From NCBI RefSeq assembly GCF_023638035.1, contig NZ_JAKRVX010000001.1:741965-805964 (forward strand): a stretch of 64,000 nucleotides of DNA, written 5' to 3'. This DNA is from Natronocalculus amylovorans. GTDB taxonomy: Archaea; Halobacteriota; Halobacteria; Halobacteriales; Haloferacaceae. Positions 23,503 to 32,762 of this stretch are shown here, piece after piece. The stretch's first letter is position 1, and every line of letters begins with the position of its first letter. The position numbers and the translations under genes are program-made. Below the pieces are notes generated by a model. That model searched no databases, was not told the DNA's origin, and saw only the letters and a list, made by a program, of their open reading frames with translations.

Positions 23503-24550
23503 TCCACGCACTGTTGTTGTCGACGATTCGCGGTTCATGCGCGGGCTTATTACTGATCTTCTTGACGATGGTGGGATCCCAGTTGTTGGCGAGGCATCTG
23601 ATGGGCGTGAAGCGTTGGAGGTGATTCGCCGTGAAGAGCCTGACGTCGTTACGATGGACCTTGAGATGCCGAATATGAACGGTATTGAGGCCGTTGAACA
23701 AATAATGAAGGAGCAGCCAACACCAGTGTTGATGCTCAGTGCATACACTGACGACGATGCTGAAGTGACATTTGAAGCGCTTGAGAAAGGGGCTGTTGAT
23801 TTCTTCGCAAAGCCTGGTGGAGAGGTTTCGATGGGGGTCTCACGAATGAGCGACCAGCTGGTCGAGACCGTTCGAACTGTCGCTGGCGCGGACCTCGATC
23901 GGTCGGTGTCAAAAAACGGAACAAGCACACGTTCGGTCCAATCTACGGATACACCTGTAGCGGATGGCGCAGCGTTTGACGATACGTACACCGTCGTTAT
24001 TGGATCGTCAACAGGTGGGCCAAATGCTGTCGAGCAGGTGGTCTCTGCATTGCCAACGGGCGACTGTCGGATACTAATTGTGCAACACATGCCTGAAGCG
24101 TTTACGTCCCGGTTTGCCGATCGATTGAACACTGCAAGCGAGTACAATATTTCAGAAGCTACAGATGGTGCACGGATCGGTGCCGGCGAGGGGTTGGTTG
24201 CTCGCGGCGGTTCACACATGGAAGTCTCAAGCTACCGTAATGGTCGGCTTCGAATCAAACTACTTGAAGACGATCAGGGCTACTCGGTGCAACCCGCAGT
24301 CGATGTTACGATGGCCTCTGTCGCAGAGACGATCGATGACCCACTGATTGGTGTTATTCTCACCGGCATGGGGAACGATGGTGCCGATGGAATCTGTGCA
24401 ATGCACGAAGCAGGAGCGTGGACAATAGCACAGAGCGAAGAGACATGCGTGATTTACGGGATGCCGAAACGGGCGGTCAACACCGGTTGTATCGATACTG
24501 TTCATGATCTAGACGATATTGCTGGGGCAATTGTTCGGGGTGAAAACTAA
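23495..24550 (+). CDS. cheB: Chemotaxis protein-glutamate methylesterase CheB
   Basis: 351 aa. The receiver domain (1-125) has acidic pair VVVDDSR, phosphoacceptor Asp55 in VVTMDLEMPNMNG, and the conserved Lys in FFAKPGGE. The methylesterase domain (about 165-350) carries VIGSSTGGPNAVEQVV (catalytic Ser), ILIVQHMPEAF (His) and ILTGMGNDGADG (Asp). It demethylates or deamidates transducer receptors for adaptation. The start is the GTG at 23495, decided by the perfect GGAGGTGA. The stop is followed after 35 bases by cheA. Confidence 0.96.
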   Translation: MRSPRTVVVDDSRFMRGLITDLLDDGGIPVVGEASDGREALEVIRREEPDVVTMDLEMPNMNGIEAVEQIMKEQPTPVLMLSAYTDDDAEVTFEALEKGAVDFFAKPGGEVSMGVSRMSDQLVETVRTVAGADLDRSVSKNGTSTRSVQSTDTPVADGAAFDDTYTVVIGSSTGGPNAVEQVVSALPTGDCRILIVQHMPEAFTSRFADRLNTASEYNISEATDGARIGAGEGLVARGGSHMEVSSYRNGRLRIKLLEDDQGYSVQPAVDVTMASVAETIDDPLIGVILTGMGNDGADGICAMHEAGAWTIAQSEETCVIYGMPKRAVNTGCIDTVHDLDDIAGAIVRGEN

Positions 24551-24573
24551 TATGACCCCTGTTTGGGAGCATC

Positions 24574-24580
24574 GAGGTGA
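24574..24580 (+). promoter_or_regulatory. Shine-Dalgarno site fixing the cheA start at ATG 24586
   Basis: GAGGTGA lies five bases before ATG 24586. An in-frame GTG inside this motif (24577) would give a start without its own site and is rejected. Confidence 0.65.
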
Positions 24581-24585
24581 ATTCT

Positions 24586-26808
24586 ATGAGTGATGCACAC
24601 CGCAACGCTTTCGTTCACGAAAGCCAGGAAGGAATAACGGAGTTGAATAACGCGCTGCTTGCGCTTGAGGCAGATCCGGACGATGAAGAAGCAATGGATT
24701 CCATCTTCCGAATCGCACATACGCTCAAGGGTAATGCAGCAGCAATGGGATACGAGCAGGTCAGCGGGCTTGCACATGCGCTTGAAGATCTTCTTGATGA
24801 GGTCAGATCGGGCGATATTGCAGTCACAACGGAGCTGATGGATCTCCTCTTCGATGGCGTTGATTATCTAGATGCGATGGTCAGCGAAATTGCAGATGAG
24901 GGCTCGACGACTATCACTGTCGAAGAGCTTGAGACTGAACTTCGAGCGATTGCAGATGGTGAGGTTGGCGCACCGGGAGAAGAGCAAGCCACGGATGATG
25001 ACGCAGCGGATGCTGGATCAGACCCTGCTGAAACAGCCGGTGTAGACGCCACGACAGAAGGTAGTGACTCCACATCGGAATCGAACGGCTCTGACGGAGA
25101 CGCAGATGCAAATGCAGATGACAACGGTAACACCGAGGCAGACACCGCAGAAGACGAGTCTCAGGGCGGAGATGAACCTACAGGTTCACCTGCAGACGAA
25201 TCGACTGTTGAGGTTCCCGAATCGATCGCCTCGATTGAATGTAGCGACGGGAAGTCAGTGTTTGAAACTGCGATCTCTCTCGGAGATACGGCAATGCCTG
25301 GCGTGGATTCGATGTTTATACTCAACGCCATTGAGGATGCTTACGAGGAGTTTGCGACCGTTCCTGATCGCGAGCAGATTGAGGACGGAGCGTTCGAAGA
25401 GTCGTTCACTGTGTTCATTGTCGCGGACACTGCAGATGAGATTGATGCAGGCATCTCCGCACTGAGTCAGGTTGAACGCCTCACCGTTAACGCACTCAAT
25501 GGTGGTTCAGGTGCAGACACAGACACAGAGACAGATACACATGCAGATGCAGATGCAGACACAGAGACAGTAGAGTCCGTAGAAGGCGGCACAAAGGTAG
25601 ATACCACTGATGCTGCAAATACCGATACAAGCGACGCTGGCAACGATGCCGATCGAGGTGGACCACAGAAAAAAAGCAAGAGTGATATCGCGTCTGTTCG
25701 CGTAGACGTAAATCAGCTCGACGAACTGTACAACCTTGTCGAACAGCTTGTGACAAGTCGAATTAAACTCCGGCGGGAGATGGAAGAGGCAGGTCTTGAT
25801 TCGGATAATCTCGACGAACTGGACAAGATCACCGCAAATCTACAGAATACGGCGATGGATATGCGGCTCATCCCGCTCTCAAAAGTGGTGGACACCTTCC
25901 CACGACTTGTGCGTGATGTTGCCCGAGACACTGGCAAAGATGTCAACTTCACTGTCTCCGGTGCAGATATTGAACTCGATCGGACGATACTCACCGAGAT
26001 TCGTGACCCGTTGATCCACATCTTACGAAATGCAGTCGATCACGGGATCGAACCGCCTGACGCGCGTGAAGACGCTGGTAAGACACCAACTGGATCTGTC
26101 TCACTGACGGCAACGCGCGAGCGCGATCATGTTACGATTGAGGTTGCAGACGATGGCGCCGGGCTTGATGTTGACGTGCTCAAGGCGAAAGCGATTGAAA
26201 AAGGCGTCAAAACCGAAAGCGAACTTGAGCTGATGGATGACAACCAAATATATAATCTCATCTTCCACCCGGGCTTTTCGACCGCCGAGGAAGTGACAGA
26301 TGTCTCCGGCCGTGGGGTTGGGATGGATGTTGTCCACAACACGGTCAAGCAGTTGGACGGGACGGTTAATGTCGATAGCGAATTTGGCGAGGGAACCGTT
26401 GTTCGGCTGCGTCTTCCTGTTACTGTGGCGATCGTGAAGGTCATGTTCGTTGAAGTCGGTGGCACAGAGTACGGAATCCCCGTCAAGAATATCGCAGAAG
26501 TCACCCGTGCAAAAGATATCACGACAACGCATGGAGATGAAATCATCAAACACGACGATGATATCTACCCAGTACTTCGGTTGAGTGACGTACTTGATGA
26601 GCCGTCATCAGTCAACGGTAGTGGAATGTTGCTACGTATTCGCGATGATAAACGGCAGGTCGCACTTCATTGTGACACCGTTCTCGATCAAGAAGAAGTT
26701 GTCGTCAAACCGCTTGAGGGCGTTTTAAGCGGCATCCCTGGCCTCAGTGGGACTGCTGTCTTAGGTGATGGAGACGTTGTTGCGGTCTTGGACGTGGTGA
26801 CACTATGA
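24586..26808 (+). CDS. cheA: Chemotaxis histidine kinase CheA
   Basis: 740 aa. The P1/Hpt domain has phospho-His45 in FRIAHTLKGNAAAMGYE. A long acidic low-complexity linker (about 130-205) follows, then a P2-like domain (about 210-305) and a second low-complexity Asp/Thr repeat linker (about 306-365). P3 dimerisation is at SVRVDVNQLDELYNLVEQL. The HATPase domain has HILRNAVDHGIEPP (N box), IEVADDGAGLDVD (G1) and DVSGRGVGMDVV (G2). A C-terminal CheW-like domain (KVMFVEVGGTEYGIPVKNI) ends the protein. It phosphorylates CheY and CheB in response to transducers. It is the second gene of the cheB-cheA-cheR-HEAT-cheF1 run. Confidence 0.97.
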   Translation: MSDAHRNAFVHESQEGITELNNALLALEADPDDEEAMDSIFRIAHTLKGNAAAMGYEQVSGLAHALEDLLDEVRSGDIAVTTELMDLLFDGVDYLDAMVSEIADEGSTTITVEELETELRAIADGEVGAPGEEQATDDDAADAGSDPAETAGVDATTEGSDSTSESNGSDGDADANADDNGNTEADTAEDESQGGDEPTGSPADESTVEVPESIASIECSDGKSVFETAISLGDTAMPGVDSMFILNAIEDAYEEFATVPDREQIEDGAFEESFTVFIVADTADEIDAGISALSQVERLTVNALNGGSGADTDTETDTHADADADTETVESVEGGTKVDTTDAANTDTSDAGNDADRGGPQKKSKSDIASVRVDVNQLDELYNLVEQLVTSRIKLRREMEEAGLDSDNLDELDKITANLQNTAMDMRLIPLSKVVDTFPRLVRDVARDTGKDVNFTVSGADIELDRTILTEIRDPLIHILRNAVDHGIEPPDAREDAGKTPTGSVSLTATRERDHVTIEVADDGAGLDVDVLKAKAIEKGVKTESELELMDDNQIYNLIFHPGFSTAEEVTDVSGRGVGMDVVHNTVKQLDGTVNVDSEFGEGTVVRLRLPVTVAIVKVMFVEVGGTEYGIPVKNIAEVTRAKDITTTHGDEIIKHDDDIYPVLRLSDVLDEPSSVNGSGMLLRIRDDKRQVALHCDTVLDQEEVVVKPLEGVLSGIPGLSGTAVLGDGDVVAVLDVVTL
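25510..25572 (+). repeat. Degenerate GCAGAY/ACAGAC microsatellite inside cheA
   Basis: The DNA is a run of six-base units (GCAGAT, ACAGAC, ACAGAG) that encodes Ala-Asp, Thr-Asp and Thr-Glu dipeptides in the linker between P2 and P3. It is purine-rich on one strand and likely length-variable between strains through slippage. Confidence 0.7.
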
Positions 26809-26833
26809 TCGGACACCACCAGGGGGTGTTGGT

Positions 26834-27643
26834 GTGAGCGAACTCGGCCGAGATTTTCAGCGGGTGCTCAACGAGATCGATGATTCGGTTGATTTCGAAC
26901 CCGAATACTACAACGAGGCGTATTTAAATCGCCGAATTAGTGCGCGGATGCGTCGAAGCGATACTGAAACGCATGCAGAGTACCTCTCATTTCTGCAATC
27001 AAACCCGGATGAGAGGGAGGCACTCATGGACTCACTGACGATCAACGTCACAAACTTCTTCCGCAACCCAAAGATGTGGAATGCGTTGCGTCCTGTTCTT
27101 CAAGAACTTTCTGCAGAGAACCGGCGTATAAAGGTTTGGAGCGCACCGTGTGCAGACGGGCGCGAACCATACTCGCTTGCAATGTTGGCGCTTGATGACC
27201 CAGAAATCAACGCTCGAAGAATTGAGATCTTGGGAACAGATATAAGTGATGAAGCGCTTGAACACGCCCGAGAAGGGACATACGAAACAACACGGACAAC
27301 GAATATCGAAGAAGAACTCTCGTTGTTAGACAACCCGACAAAGTATGTTACCCAAGACGACAATAAATTCACCGTCACTGATTCTGTAAAATCAATGGTG
27401 TCATTCGAGCGGCATGACCTGATTGCAGACGGGAAAAAATCCGGGTTTCATCTTGCGTTCTGCAGAAATCTGCTCATTTATATCGATACTGAGTTCAAAC
27501 TCCCCGTTTTTGAAGCCGTGGCTGACTCATTGGTTGACGGCGGCTACCTTGTTGTTGGAATGACTGAAACCGTTCCACCGGAGTGTCGTGATTCCTTTGA
27601 TGCGGTAAACAAACGCTGTCGGATATACAGACGGGTGTCGTAA
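26834..27643 (+). CDS. cheR: Chemotaxis protein methyltransferase CheR
   Basis: 269 aa. It methylates receptor glutamates using SAM. The N-terminal helical domain has YYNEAYLNRRISARMRR and DSLTINVTNFFRNPKMW. The SAM-binding region has VWSAPCADGREPYSLAM and ILGTDISDEAL, and the end has FHLAFCRNLLIYID and LVVGMTETVP. The start is a GTG (26834) with a GGGGGTG-rich region ahead, 25 bases after cheA. The stop overlaps the ATG of the HEAT protein (TAATG). Confidence 0.95.
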   Translation: MSELGRDFQRVLNEIDDSVDFEPEYYNEAYLNRRISARMRRSDTETHAEYLSFLQSNPDEREALMDSLTINVTNFFRNPKMWNALRPVLQELSAENRRIKVWSAPCADGREPYSLAMLALDDPEINARRIEILGTDISDEALEHAREGTYETTRTTNIEEELSLLDNPTKYVTQDDNKFTVTDSVKSMVSFERHDLIADGKKSGFHLAFCRNLLIYIDTEFKLPVFEAVADSLVDGGYLVVGMTETVPPECRDSFDAVNKRCRIYRRVS

Positions 27644-28866
27644 TGTCATTATACCAACTTGCACGATCGGGTGACGTTGATTCGATCACGGATCGACTGT
27701 TAAATAGCGAGAGCGCTGCTGTCAGAAAGCGAGCAGCCGAGCTACTTGGCGAACTGGTTGCTGTTAGCGACACAGAGGTTGTTGGATCGATCGTTGCCGT
27801 TGCTGTGAGTGATGACGATGAGGATGTCCGAGCCGCAGCGATCGATGCCTTGGACGATATTGGCTCCGGTGCAGTTGACCAACTTCTTGTAAAAGTAACT
27901 GGTGCAAAAATTCAACAGGGTGCAGATTGGGCCACTGCAAAGCGATTTGCCTCAGCGCTCTCTTCGGATATTCCTGAACTCCGGATGGCCGCTGCAAATG
28001 CACTGGGCACACTTGGTGAGCCAAACGCAATCCCATCACTGCTGAAAACATTAACCGATGAGGATCCACGAGTTCGGATTCGTGTCTGTGATGCGTTGGG
28101 TAAGCTGGGTCATCCAGGTTCAGTCGATCAGCTTATCGGCCAACTGGACGATCCAAACGGGCGGATTCGACTTGCTGCAGCAAATGCGCTTGGAAATATT
28201 GGAAACGGCAAAGCATTGCAAGCGCTGCTGGATATGTTACATGATGAGAATCCGGAGATCAGGCGGATCTCAGCGGTTGCACTCGGGAACGCACGATCGG
28301 TTCGTGCAGTACAACCGCTTGCGGATGCGCTCTCTGATGAGAATGCACGGGTCAGGAATGCCGCTGTATTTTCGATTATTGAGCTGCTTTCGAATGCCCC
28401 AACACAGCAGAGTCACAAGATCAGAGAAACAGTAGTCACCGAACTCAAAGAGGCGGATACTGAGACAATTCTTGGCCCGCTATTGGAGATTATTACAGAG
28501 AGTAACCAGCGCCGGCAGCGTCGCAATGCCGTTTGGTTTATCGGTCGTGTCATTGACGAGGACCCACCACAGCGTGTAATCGATGCACTCGTCGACCGAC
28601 TTGATGATACGGATACACCAACAGCACAGTTTGCAGCGACCGGTCTCAGAGAGATTGGTGGTAAACGCGTCGAGTCTGCGCTTCTCGAGTTCGTTGATAG
28701 CGACGCCTCAGATGACGCTCGTGCAAAGGCGGTGTTTGTGCTTGGACACGTTGGCGGACAGAGATCAAAGGCAAAACTCGAAAAGCTCTCAGAAGATGAG
28801 AGCCAAGCCGTTCGAAAACGGGCGTTTGCGTCCATCTCGAAGCTTCGGGGGCGTGGTCAACGATGA
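27643..28866 (+). CDS. HEAT/PBS-lyase-repeat protein of the taxis block (OE2401F-like)
   Basis: 407 aa made almost entirely of about 30-residue HEAT-like repeats with the recurring pattern AANALGTLGEPNAIPSLL, ANALGNIGNGKALQALLDML, AVALGNARSVRAVQPLADAL and so on, forming an alpha-solenoid protein-binding scaffold. In Halobacterium salinarum a HEAT-repeat protein encoded next to cheF1 was found to belong to the Che-archaellum interaction network. The same gene order here (HEAT, CheF1, then CheF2 on the opposite strand) supports orthology. Translation is coupled to cheR by a TAATG overlap. Confidence 0.85.
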   Translation: MSLYQLARSGDVDSITDRLLNSESAAVRKRAAELLGELVAVSDTEVVGSIVAVAVSDDDEDVRAAAIDALDDIGSGAVDQLLVKVTGAKIQQGADWATAKRFASALSSDIPELRMAAANALGTLGEPNAIPSLLKTLTDEDPRVRIRVCDALGKLGHPGSVDQLIGQLDDPNGRIRLAAANALGNIGNGKALQALLDMLHDENPEIRRISAVALGNARSVRAVQPLADALSDENARVRNAAVFSIIELLSNAPTQQSHKIRETVVTELKEADTETILGPLLEIITESNQRRQRRNAVWFIGRVIDEDPPQRVIDALVDRLDDTDTPTAQFAATGLREIGGKRVESALLEFVDSDASDDARAKAVFVLGHVGGQRSKAKLEKLSEDESQAVRKRAFASISKLRGRGQR

Positions 28867-28938
28867 TCAGTGCGATGCTTACACATCTGACAATCGCACA
28901 CAGTTGGCTCCCAGACAATGGAGGTGTCAAACTAACAC

Positions 28939-29802
28939 ATGAGTGAAGGCGAATACAAAGTTGCAGATACAAAAGGAAAGTTTGCACAGGCAGTCAAAGA
29001 TGGACGAGCAGTTAATGACGTTTCATGGACACAGGGCCGGATCCTGCTATCGAACCGTCGTGTTATTCTCATTGGTAACAGCGGAAAACGAACCATACCG
29101 CTCTCAAAAGTCCAAGGACTCTCTGGACGACATGATCCGAATCAGACAATCGCACAGGTGTCTGGCTATGTCAGCCTCAAACTGGGTGAAGATGTCTTAC
29201 TGATCTCTGCGGCAGACCACGAAGCATTTGAGACTGATATCTATCGGGCAGTTTTGGATCAGAAGGTGATCCAGGCGAAACATCCTGCTGTTGCAGGTGG
29301 TGTTGTCCAAGATACAAAATGGGAGAAAGCTCGACTGAAAGTTGAAGAGGATGCGATCGCAGCAGCCCTCGAAAGCGGCAAGTTCGTTCGATTCGATCTC
29401 GATGACATAAGCGGTGTTGGGACCGAAGAGCGAACAGTAAATGACGAGAAGCGAACCGTCATCGAAGTAAAACACACTGAAGGGCAGACAAACGTCCAGA
29501 GCCATCTCACTGGCGAGCGGCGCGTGCTGATGTTTCTCAAAGCATTCCTCCGAGAAGGCGAGCGCCGAAGCCGGGCAAATGTTGATCTTTCAGAGAGCGA
29601 AAAAGAGGTGTTGATGGCGCTATACTCGGGCGTCTCACCGTTTGAAATTCCCGCGTTTATTGGGATGGATGTCGATCGAGTCGAGGAAATCTTCGAGAAA
29701 CTTGTCGAACTTGACGTATTAGAAGAGGTTCGTGTTCGAAGAGAAGTCGCACTTAATTCACGTGGCCGAAATATCGCGAGTGAGGCGATGAACCAGCAGT
29801 GA
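28939..29802 (+). CDS. cheF1: Taxis protein CheF1 (archaeal CheY-archaellum adaptor)
   Basis: 287 aa. CheF proteins (former DUF439) connect the archaeal Che system, including CheY, CheD and CheC, to the archaellum switch and are essential for reversal in H. salinarum. Shared features with the neighbouring CheF2: an N-terminal half with WTQGRILLSNRRVILIGNSG and TIPLSKVQGLSGRHD, a central KHPAVAGGVVQD stretch, and a C-terminal winged-helix-like part (SEKEVLMALYSGVSPFEIP). GGAGGTG lies 12 bases before the ATG. The assignment comes from family resemblance and synteny. Confidence 0.85.
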   Translation: MSEGEYKVADTKGKFAQAVKDGRAVNDVSWTQGRILLSNRRVILIGNSGKRTIPLSKVQGLSGRHDPNQTIAQVSGYVSLKLGEDVLLISAADHEAFETDIYRAVLDQKVIQAKHPAVAGGVVQDTKWEKARLKVEEDAIAAALESGKFVRFDLDDISGVGTEERTVNDEKRTVIEVKHTEGQTNVQSHLTGERRVLMFLKAFLREGERRSRANVDLSESEKEVLMALYSGVSPFEIPAFIGMDVDRVEEIFEKLVELDVLEEVRVRREVALNSRGRNIASEAMNQQ

Positions 29803-29829
29803 GTTCCGTATTCTCAGCCGCAACCAGTA

Positions 29830-30699
29830 TCACATGTTGACATCTTCGATCTGTTCTGTGACAACCACGCGACCTTTTGCAGTGAGCGATAGCGCTGACC
29901 CATTTTCGCTAATCAATGCATTCTTCCGAAGCGTTTCAAGGACTAGCTGAACGGTTGCAACATCGCCAGTTACAATCTCGCCAAGCTTTGCTTGACCGCC
30001 GGCACTGTACAGAGAGACGAGGACTTCAGTCTGCTCCGGTGAGATCTCAATTTCTGCAATCTCTTCCATTACGTCTTTGTACTCTAACTGTAGGTATCGA
30101 CCGAGAAGATTGAGTTTTCGATTGTTCGGAAGGCTAATGAACGTTGTTTTGGCTGTTCCATTATGCATATGTGTCACTTCGATCGTTGGACGTTTTTTTC
30201 CAGCAATATCGTACTGCCCCCGGCGGAAGTTTGTCACCGTTGAGAGGTCAATTGTTACACTACCATCTCGGGTTACAATTCGTAAGGAGCCTTTAGAGAG
30301 CTTCAATTTCGCAGTTTTTGTGCTTGCATCGGTCACTCGGCCACCAACCTTGGCTGGATGTTTAACCTTAACTTTGTGTCCACCAAGCAATGTTTTGAAA
30401 AGAACCGTTTTGAAGCGACCAACATTATCGCCACCGGATTCTATGACGGCTACATTTCGACCGTCATCGATCGAATATGCGAGTGTGATTGTATCACTAA
30501 AGAATTCAGAGAGCTTTGCTGGGACGGTTCCAACGTTGATATCGCTCACAGACGATAGTGGGATTGTTGTCTTCCCACCGTCGTGTGCGAGGACCAATCG
30601 CTTACGACTTAAAAGGACACGACCAGTTACTGGCTCGGTCCGTTTCATGTCGGCAGTGTGAAAACGTCCAACGAAATCTGCAACGACTGCCTCACCCAT
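29830..30699 (-). CDS. cheF2: Taxis protein CheF2 (CheF paralogue)
   Basis: 289 aa paralogue of the adjacent convergent CheF1, with matching blocks: VTGRVLLSRKRLVLAHDGGK, TTIPLSSVSDINVGTVP, KVKHPAKVGGRVTDAS and a C-terminal ISPEQTEVLVSLYSAGGQAKL winged-helix-like domain. In H. salinarum CheF2 is also encoded opposite to CheF1 and, unlike CheF1, is not essential. The same arrangement is seen here. The stop lies 27 bases from the cheF1 stop. Confidence 0.83.
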   Translation of the reverse strand: MGEAVVADFVGRFHTADMKRTEPVTGRVLLSRKRLVLAHDGGKTTIPLSSVSDINVGTVPAKLSEFFSDTITLAYSIDDGRNVAVIESGGDNVGRFKTVLFKTLLGGHKVKVKHPAKVGGRVTDASTKTAKLKLSKGSLRIVTRDGSVTIDLSTVTNFRRGQYDIAGKKRPTIEVTHMHNGTAKTTFISLPNNRKLNLLGRYLQLEYKDVMEEIAEIEISPEQTEVLVSLYSAGGQAKLGEIVTGDVATVQLVLETLRKNALISENGSALSLTAKGRVVVTEQIEDVNM

Positions 30700-30791
30700 A
30701 CACTCATTCTACGTAGTGGCATGATATTGATTGTTTCGTGGGCCGTCACGAACAGCAAAGTCTAATGGGGTGGGTATCCAACCGAAAGGTG

Positions 30792-31181
30792 ATGCCCACG
30801 GTAGAATACCTTAATTACGAAGTACTTGATGACAACGGCTGGTCGCTCGACGACGATGACCTCTTCGACAGCGCAGCAGATGCTGGCCTTGATGACGAAG
30901 ACTATGGTTCACTTGACGTAAACGAAGGCGAGTACATCCTTGAGGCTGCAGAAGCACAAGGCTTTGACTGGCCATTCTCGTGCCGTGCAGGCGCATGTGC
31001 AAACTGTGCAGCGATCGTCAAAGAAGGCGACATCGAGATGGACATGCAGCAGATCCTCTCTGACGAGGAAGTCAACGACAAAAACGTCCGACTCACCTGC
31101 ATCGGCTCCCCAACAGCCGACGTTGTCAAGATCGTCTACAACGCAAAGCATCTCGACTACCTTCAGAACCGCGTTATCTGA
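30792..31181 (+). CDS. fer: Halophilic 2Fe-2S ferredoxin
   Basis: 129 aa from the ATG 30792 ([17 protein letters not shown]), with GGTGATG at the start. It is a plant-type ferredoxin with the extra acidic N-terminal helical insertion of halobacterial ferredoxins ([20 protein letters not shown]). Cluster ligands are seen in [19 protein letters not shown], plus the fourth Cys in VRLTCIGSP. It is the electron acceptor of 2-oxoacid:ferredoxin oxidoreductases in Halobacteria. The longer open frame upstream is not conserved. It is probably monocistronic. Confidence 0.96.
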   Translation: MPTVEYLNYEVLDDNGWSLDDDDLFDSAADAGLDDEDYGSLDVNEGEYILEAAEAQGFDWPFSCRAGACANCAAIVKEGDIEMDMQQILSDEEVNDKNVRLTCIGSPTADVVKIVYNAKHLDYLQNRVI

Positions 31182-31287
31182 ACCTGAGACGATTTGCGCT
31201 CAGTTCTTTTTATTTATTTCTTCACCAGCAGTGCGTAGCCTATCAGTACGCAACGGCAACACCTAATTCCCCGTAGTTCGTGCTCAC

Positions 31288-32322
31288 ATGACAGTGACTG
31301 AGAGCATACTTGCCCTTGTAACGTCAATCTCAACATCGATTGCAACGACCTCGGATCTCCTCCGGCTGCTCGTGCTTCCGGTGTTTGCGTGGGCTGCGGT
31401 CCGAGACATCAAGACGCGTCGCATTCCGAGCAATATCTGGCTTCCACTGTTGATTGTCGGTGCGATCGCACTCAGTCTTGATGCGCTCCGGTTAGCTCCA
31501 TTTGATACCTTCTTGGGGCGGCTGTTTCTCATTCAGGCCGGCATAAGCCTCTTTTTTGTCGCACCGCTTGGCTATTTGTTCTGGCGACTTGGTGGCTTTG
31601 GTGGGGCTGATGCGAAGGCGCTCATTACGATCGCTGTTATCCTCCCAACATTCCCAACGTATTTTATTGGGACCGCTGCATATCCGCTTGTTGACACTCC
31701 AACAGGTGTCTTTTCGTTCACCGTCCTCACAAATACGGTGATTCTTGCGGCTGTGATTCCGCTATCGATCTTCCTCTATAACGCAGCACAGGGTCGTCTC
31801 TCCTCACAAACTATTTTTGCACGCCCAGTCGATGTTGAGTCGCTCCCCGATCGGCATGGACGACTGTTTGAGACGCAATCGGGTTTCACTCGGAATGGGC
31901 TTGATCTTGATGCGCTCAGAATGTATCTTCGATGGCGCGGGATGACGCTTGCTGAGATTCGATCGGATCCAGCACAACACCGAGATCCTGCCTCGATTAC
32001 CGAGACGTTCGAGCCAACGGATGGCGGGACTGCTGTTGGCCCGCAAACTGATGGTGGTGTCGTCGAAACCAAATCGGATGCTGTCGACAATAGCGCGGAC
32101 GATCCGTGGGGGGCAGCACGGTTCCTCGAAGAGATCGATGGCACAGCATATGGGACCACACCAGCAATGCTTCGAGAGGGACTTGAAACAATCATCGATC
32201 GGGACGAAATTTGGGTTTCTCCGGGATTCCCGTTCATCGTTCCGATGTTCTTAGGGCTTGTTGTTTCGTTTACTTATGGTGATCTCCTGTTCGGCTATCT
32301 CGGATGGGTTGGGCTTTTTTGA
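31288..32322 (+). CDS. pibD: Prepilin/prearchaellin peptidase (A24 family, PibD-like)
   Basis: 344 aa with about six to seven membrane helices followed by a soluble C-terminal region and a final hydrophobic segment. The two catalytic aspartates are recognisable in AAVRDIKTRRIPSNIW and in GGFGGADAKALI, where GGAD replaces the usual GxGD, as in haloarchaeal PibD. It cleaves the positively charged signal peptide of type-IV-pilin-like proteins, including archaellins and adhesion pilins, at the membrane. It lies close to the taxis block, but no pilin genes are adjacent. Confidence 0.88.
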   Translation: MTVTESILALVTSISTSIATTSDLLRLLVLPVFAWAAVRDIKTRRIPSNIWLPLLIVGAIALSLDALRLAPFDTFLGRLFLIQAGISLFFVAPLGYLFWRLGGFGGADAKALITIAVILPTFPTYFIGTAAYPLVDTPTGVFSFTVLTNTVILAAVIPLSIFLYNAAQGRLSSQTIFARPVDVESLPDRHGRLFETQSGFTRNGLDLDALRMYLRWRGMTLAEIRSDPAQHRDPASITETFEPTDGGTAVGPQTDGGVVETKSDAVDNSADDPWGAARFLEEIDGTAYGTTPAMLREGLETIIDRDEIWVSPGFPFIVPMFLGLVVSFTYGDLLFGYLGWVGLF

Positions 32323-32385
32323 GCATGTCCCACTGACTGCACATACACACAAGGCATATTCGGGGTGAACACATTTAGCGAGACA

Positions 32386-32760
32386 ATGACGATCGGCGTG
32401 GATGTTGATTTCGGTGAAAACGGGTTGGTACCAGCGATCGCACAGGACGTTGAAACCGGAGTGGTACTCATGCTCGCGTATGTGAATGAGGAGGCGCTTT
32501 CGAAAACGGTCGAAACAGGCTATGCACACTACTACTCTCGCAGCCGCCAACAGCTGTGGAAAAAAGGTGGCACAAGCGGCCATACCCAACAAATCGACAG
32601 TATCCGAGTCGATTGTGACAAAGATACGTTGTTGTACCGTGTCGAACAAACTGGTGGCGCATGCCACACTGGCAAAGAGAGCTGTTTCTACCGGACGATC
32701 GATGGTGAGGCTGTTGAATCGGTTGAAACCGTTTTTGATCCAGATGAAATATACGACTAG
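32386..32760 (+). CDS. hisI: Phosphoribosyl-AMP cyclohydrolase
   Basis: 124 aa from the ATG 32386 ([20 protein letters not shown]). The family motifs are [36 protein letters not shown], and the metal-binding [28 protein letters not shown] region (DCDKDT, Cys near GGACHTG). It catalyses the third step of histidine synthesis. A GTG at 32365 in frame would add seven residues without an obvious ribosome site. The stop is followed after two bases by the coiled-coil protein gene. Confidence 0.94.
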   Translation: MTIGVDVDFGENGLVPAIAQDVETGVVLMLAYVNEEALSKTVETGYAHYYSRSRQQLWKKGGTSGHTQQIDSIRVDCDKDTLLYRVEQTGGACHTGKESCFYRTIDGEAVESVETVFDPDEIYD

Positions 32761-32762
32761 CT

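Noticed and set aside
23455..24219. 254-aa minus-strand frame opposite cheB
   Set aside because: Antisense shadow of cheB: Ser/Pro/Arg-rich, with no start context.
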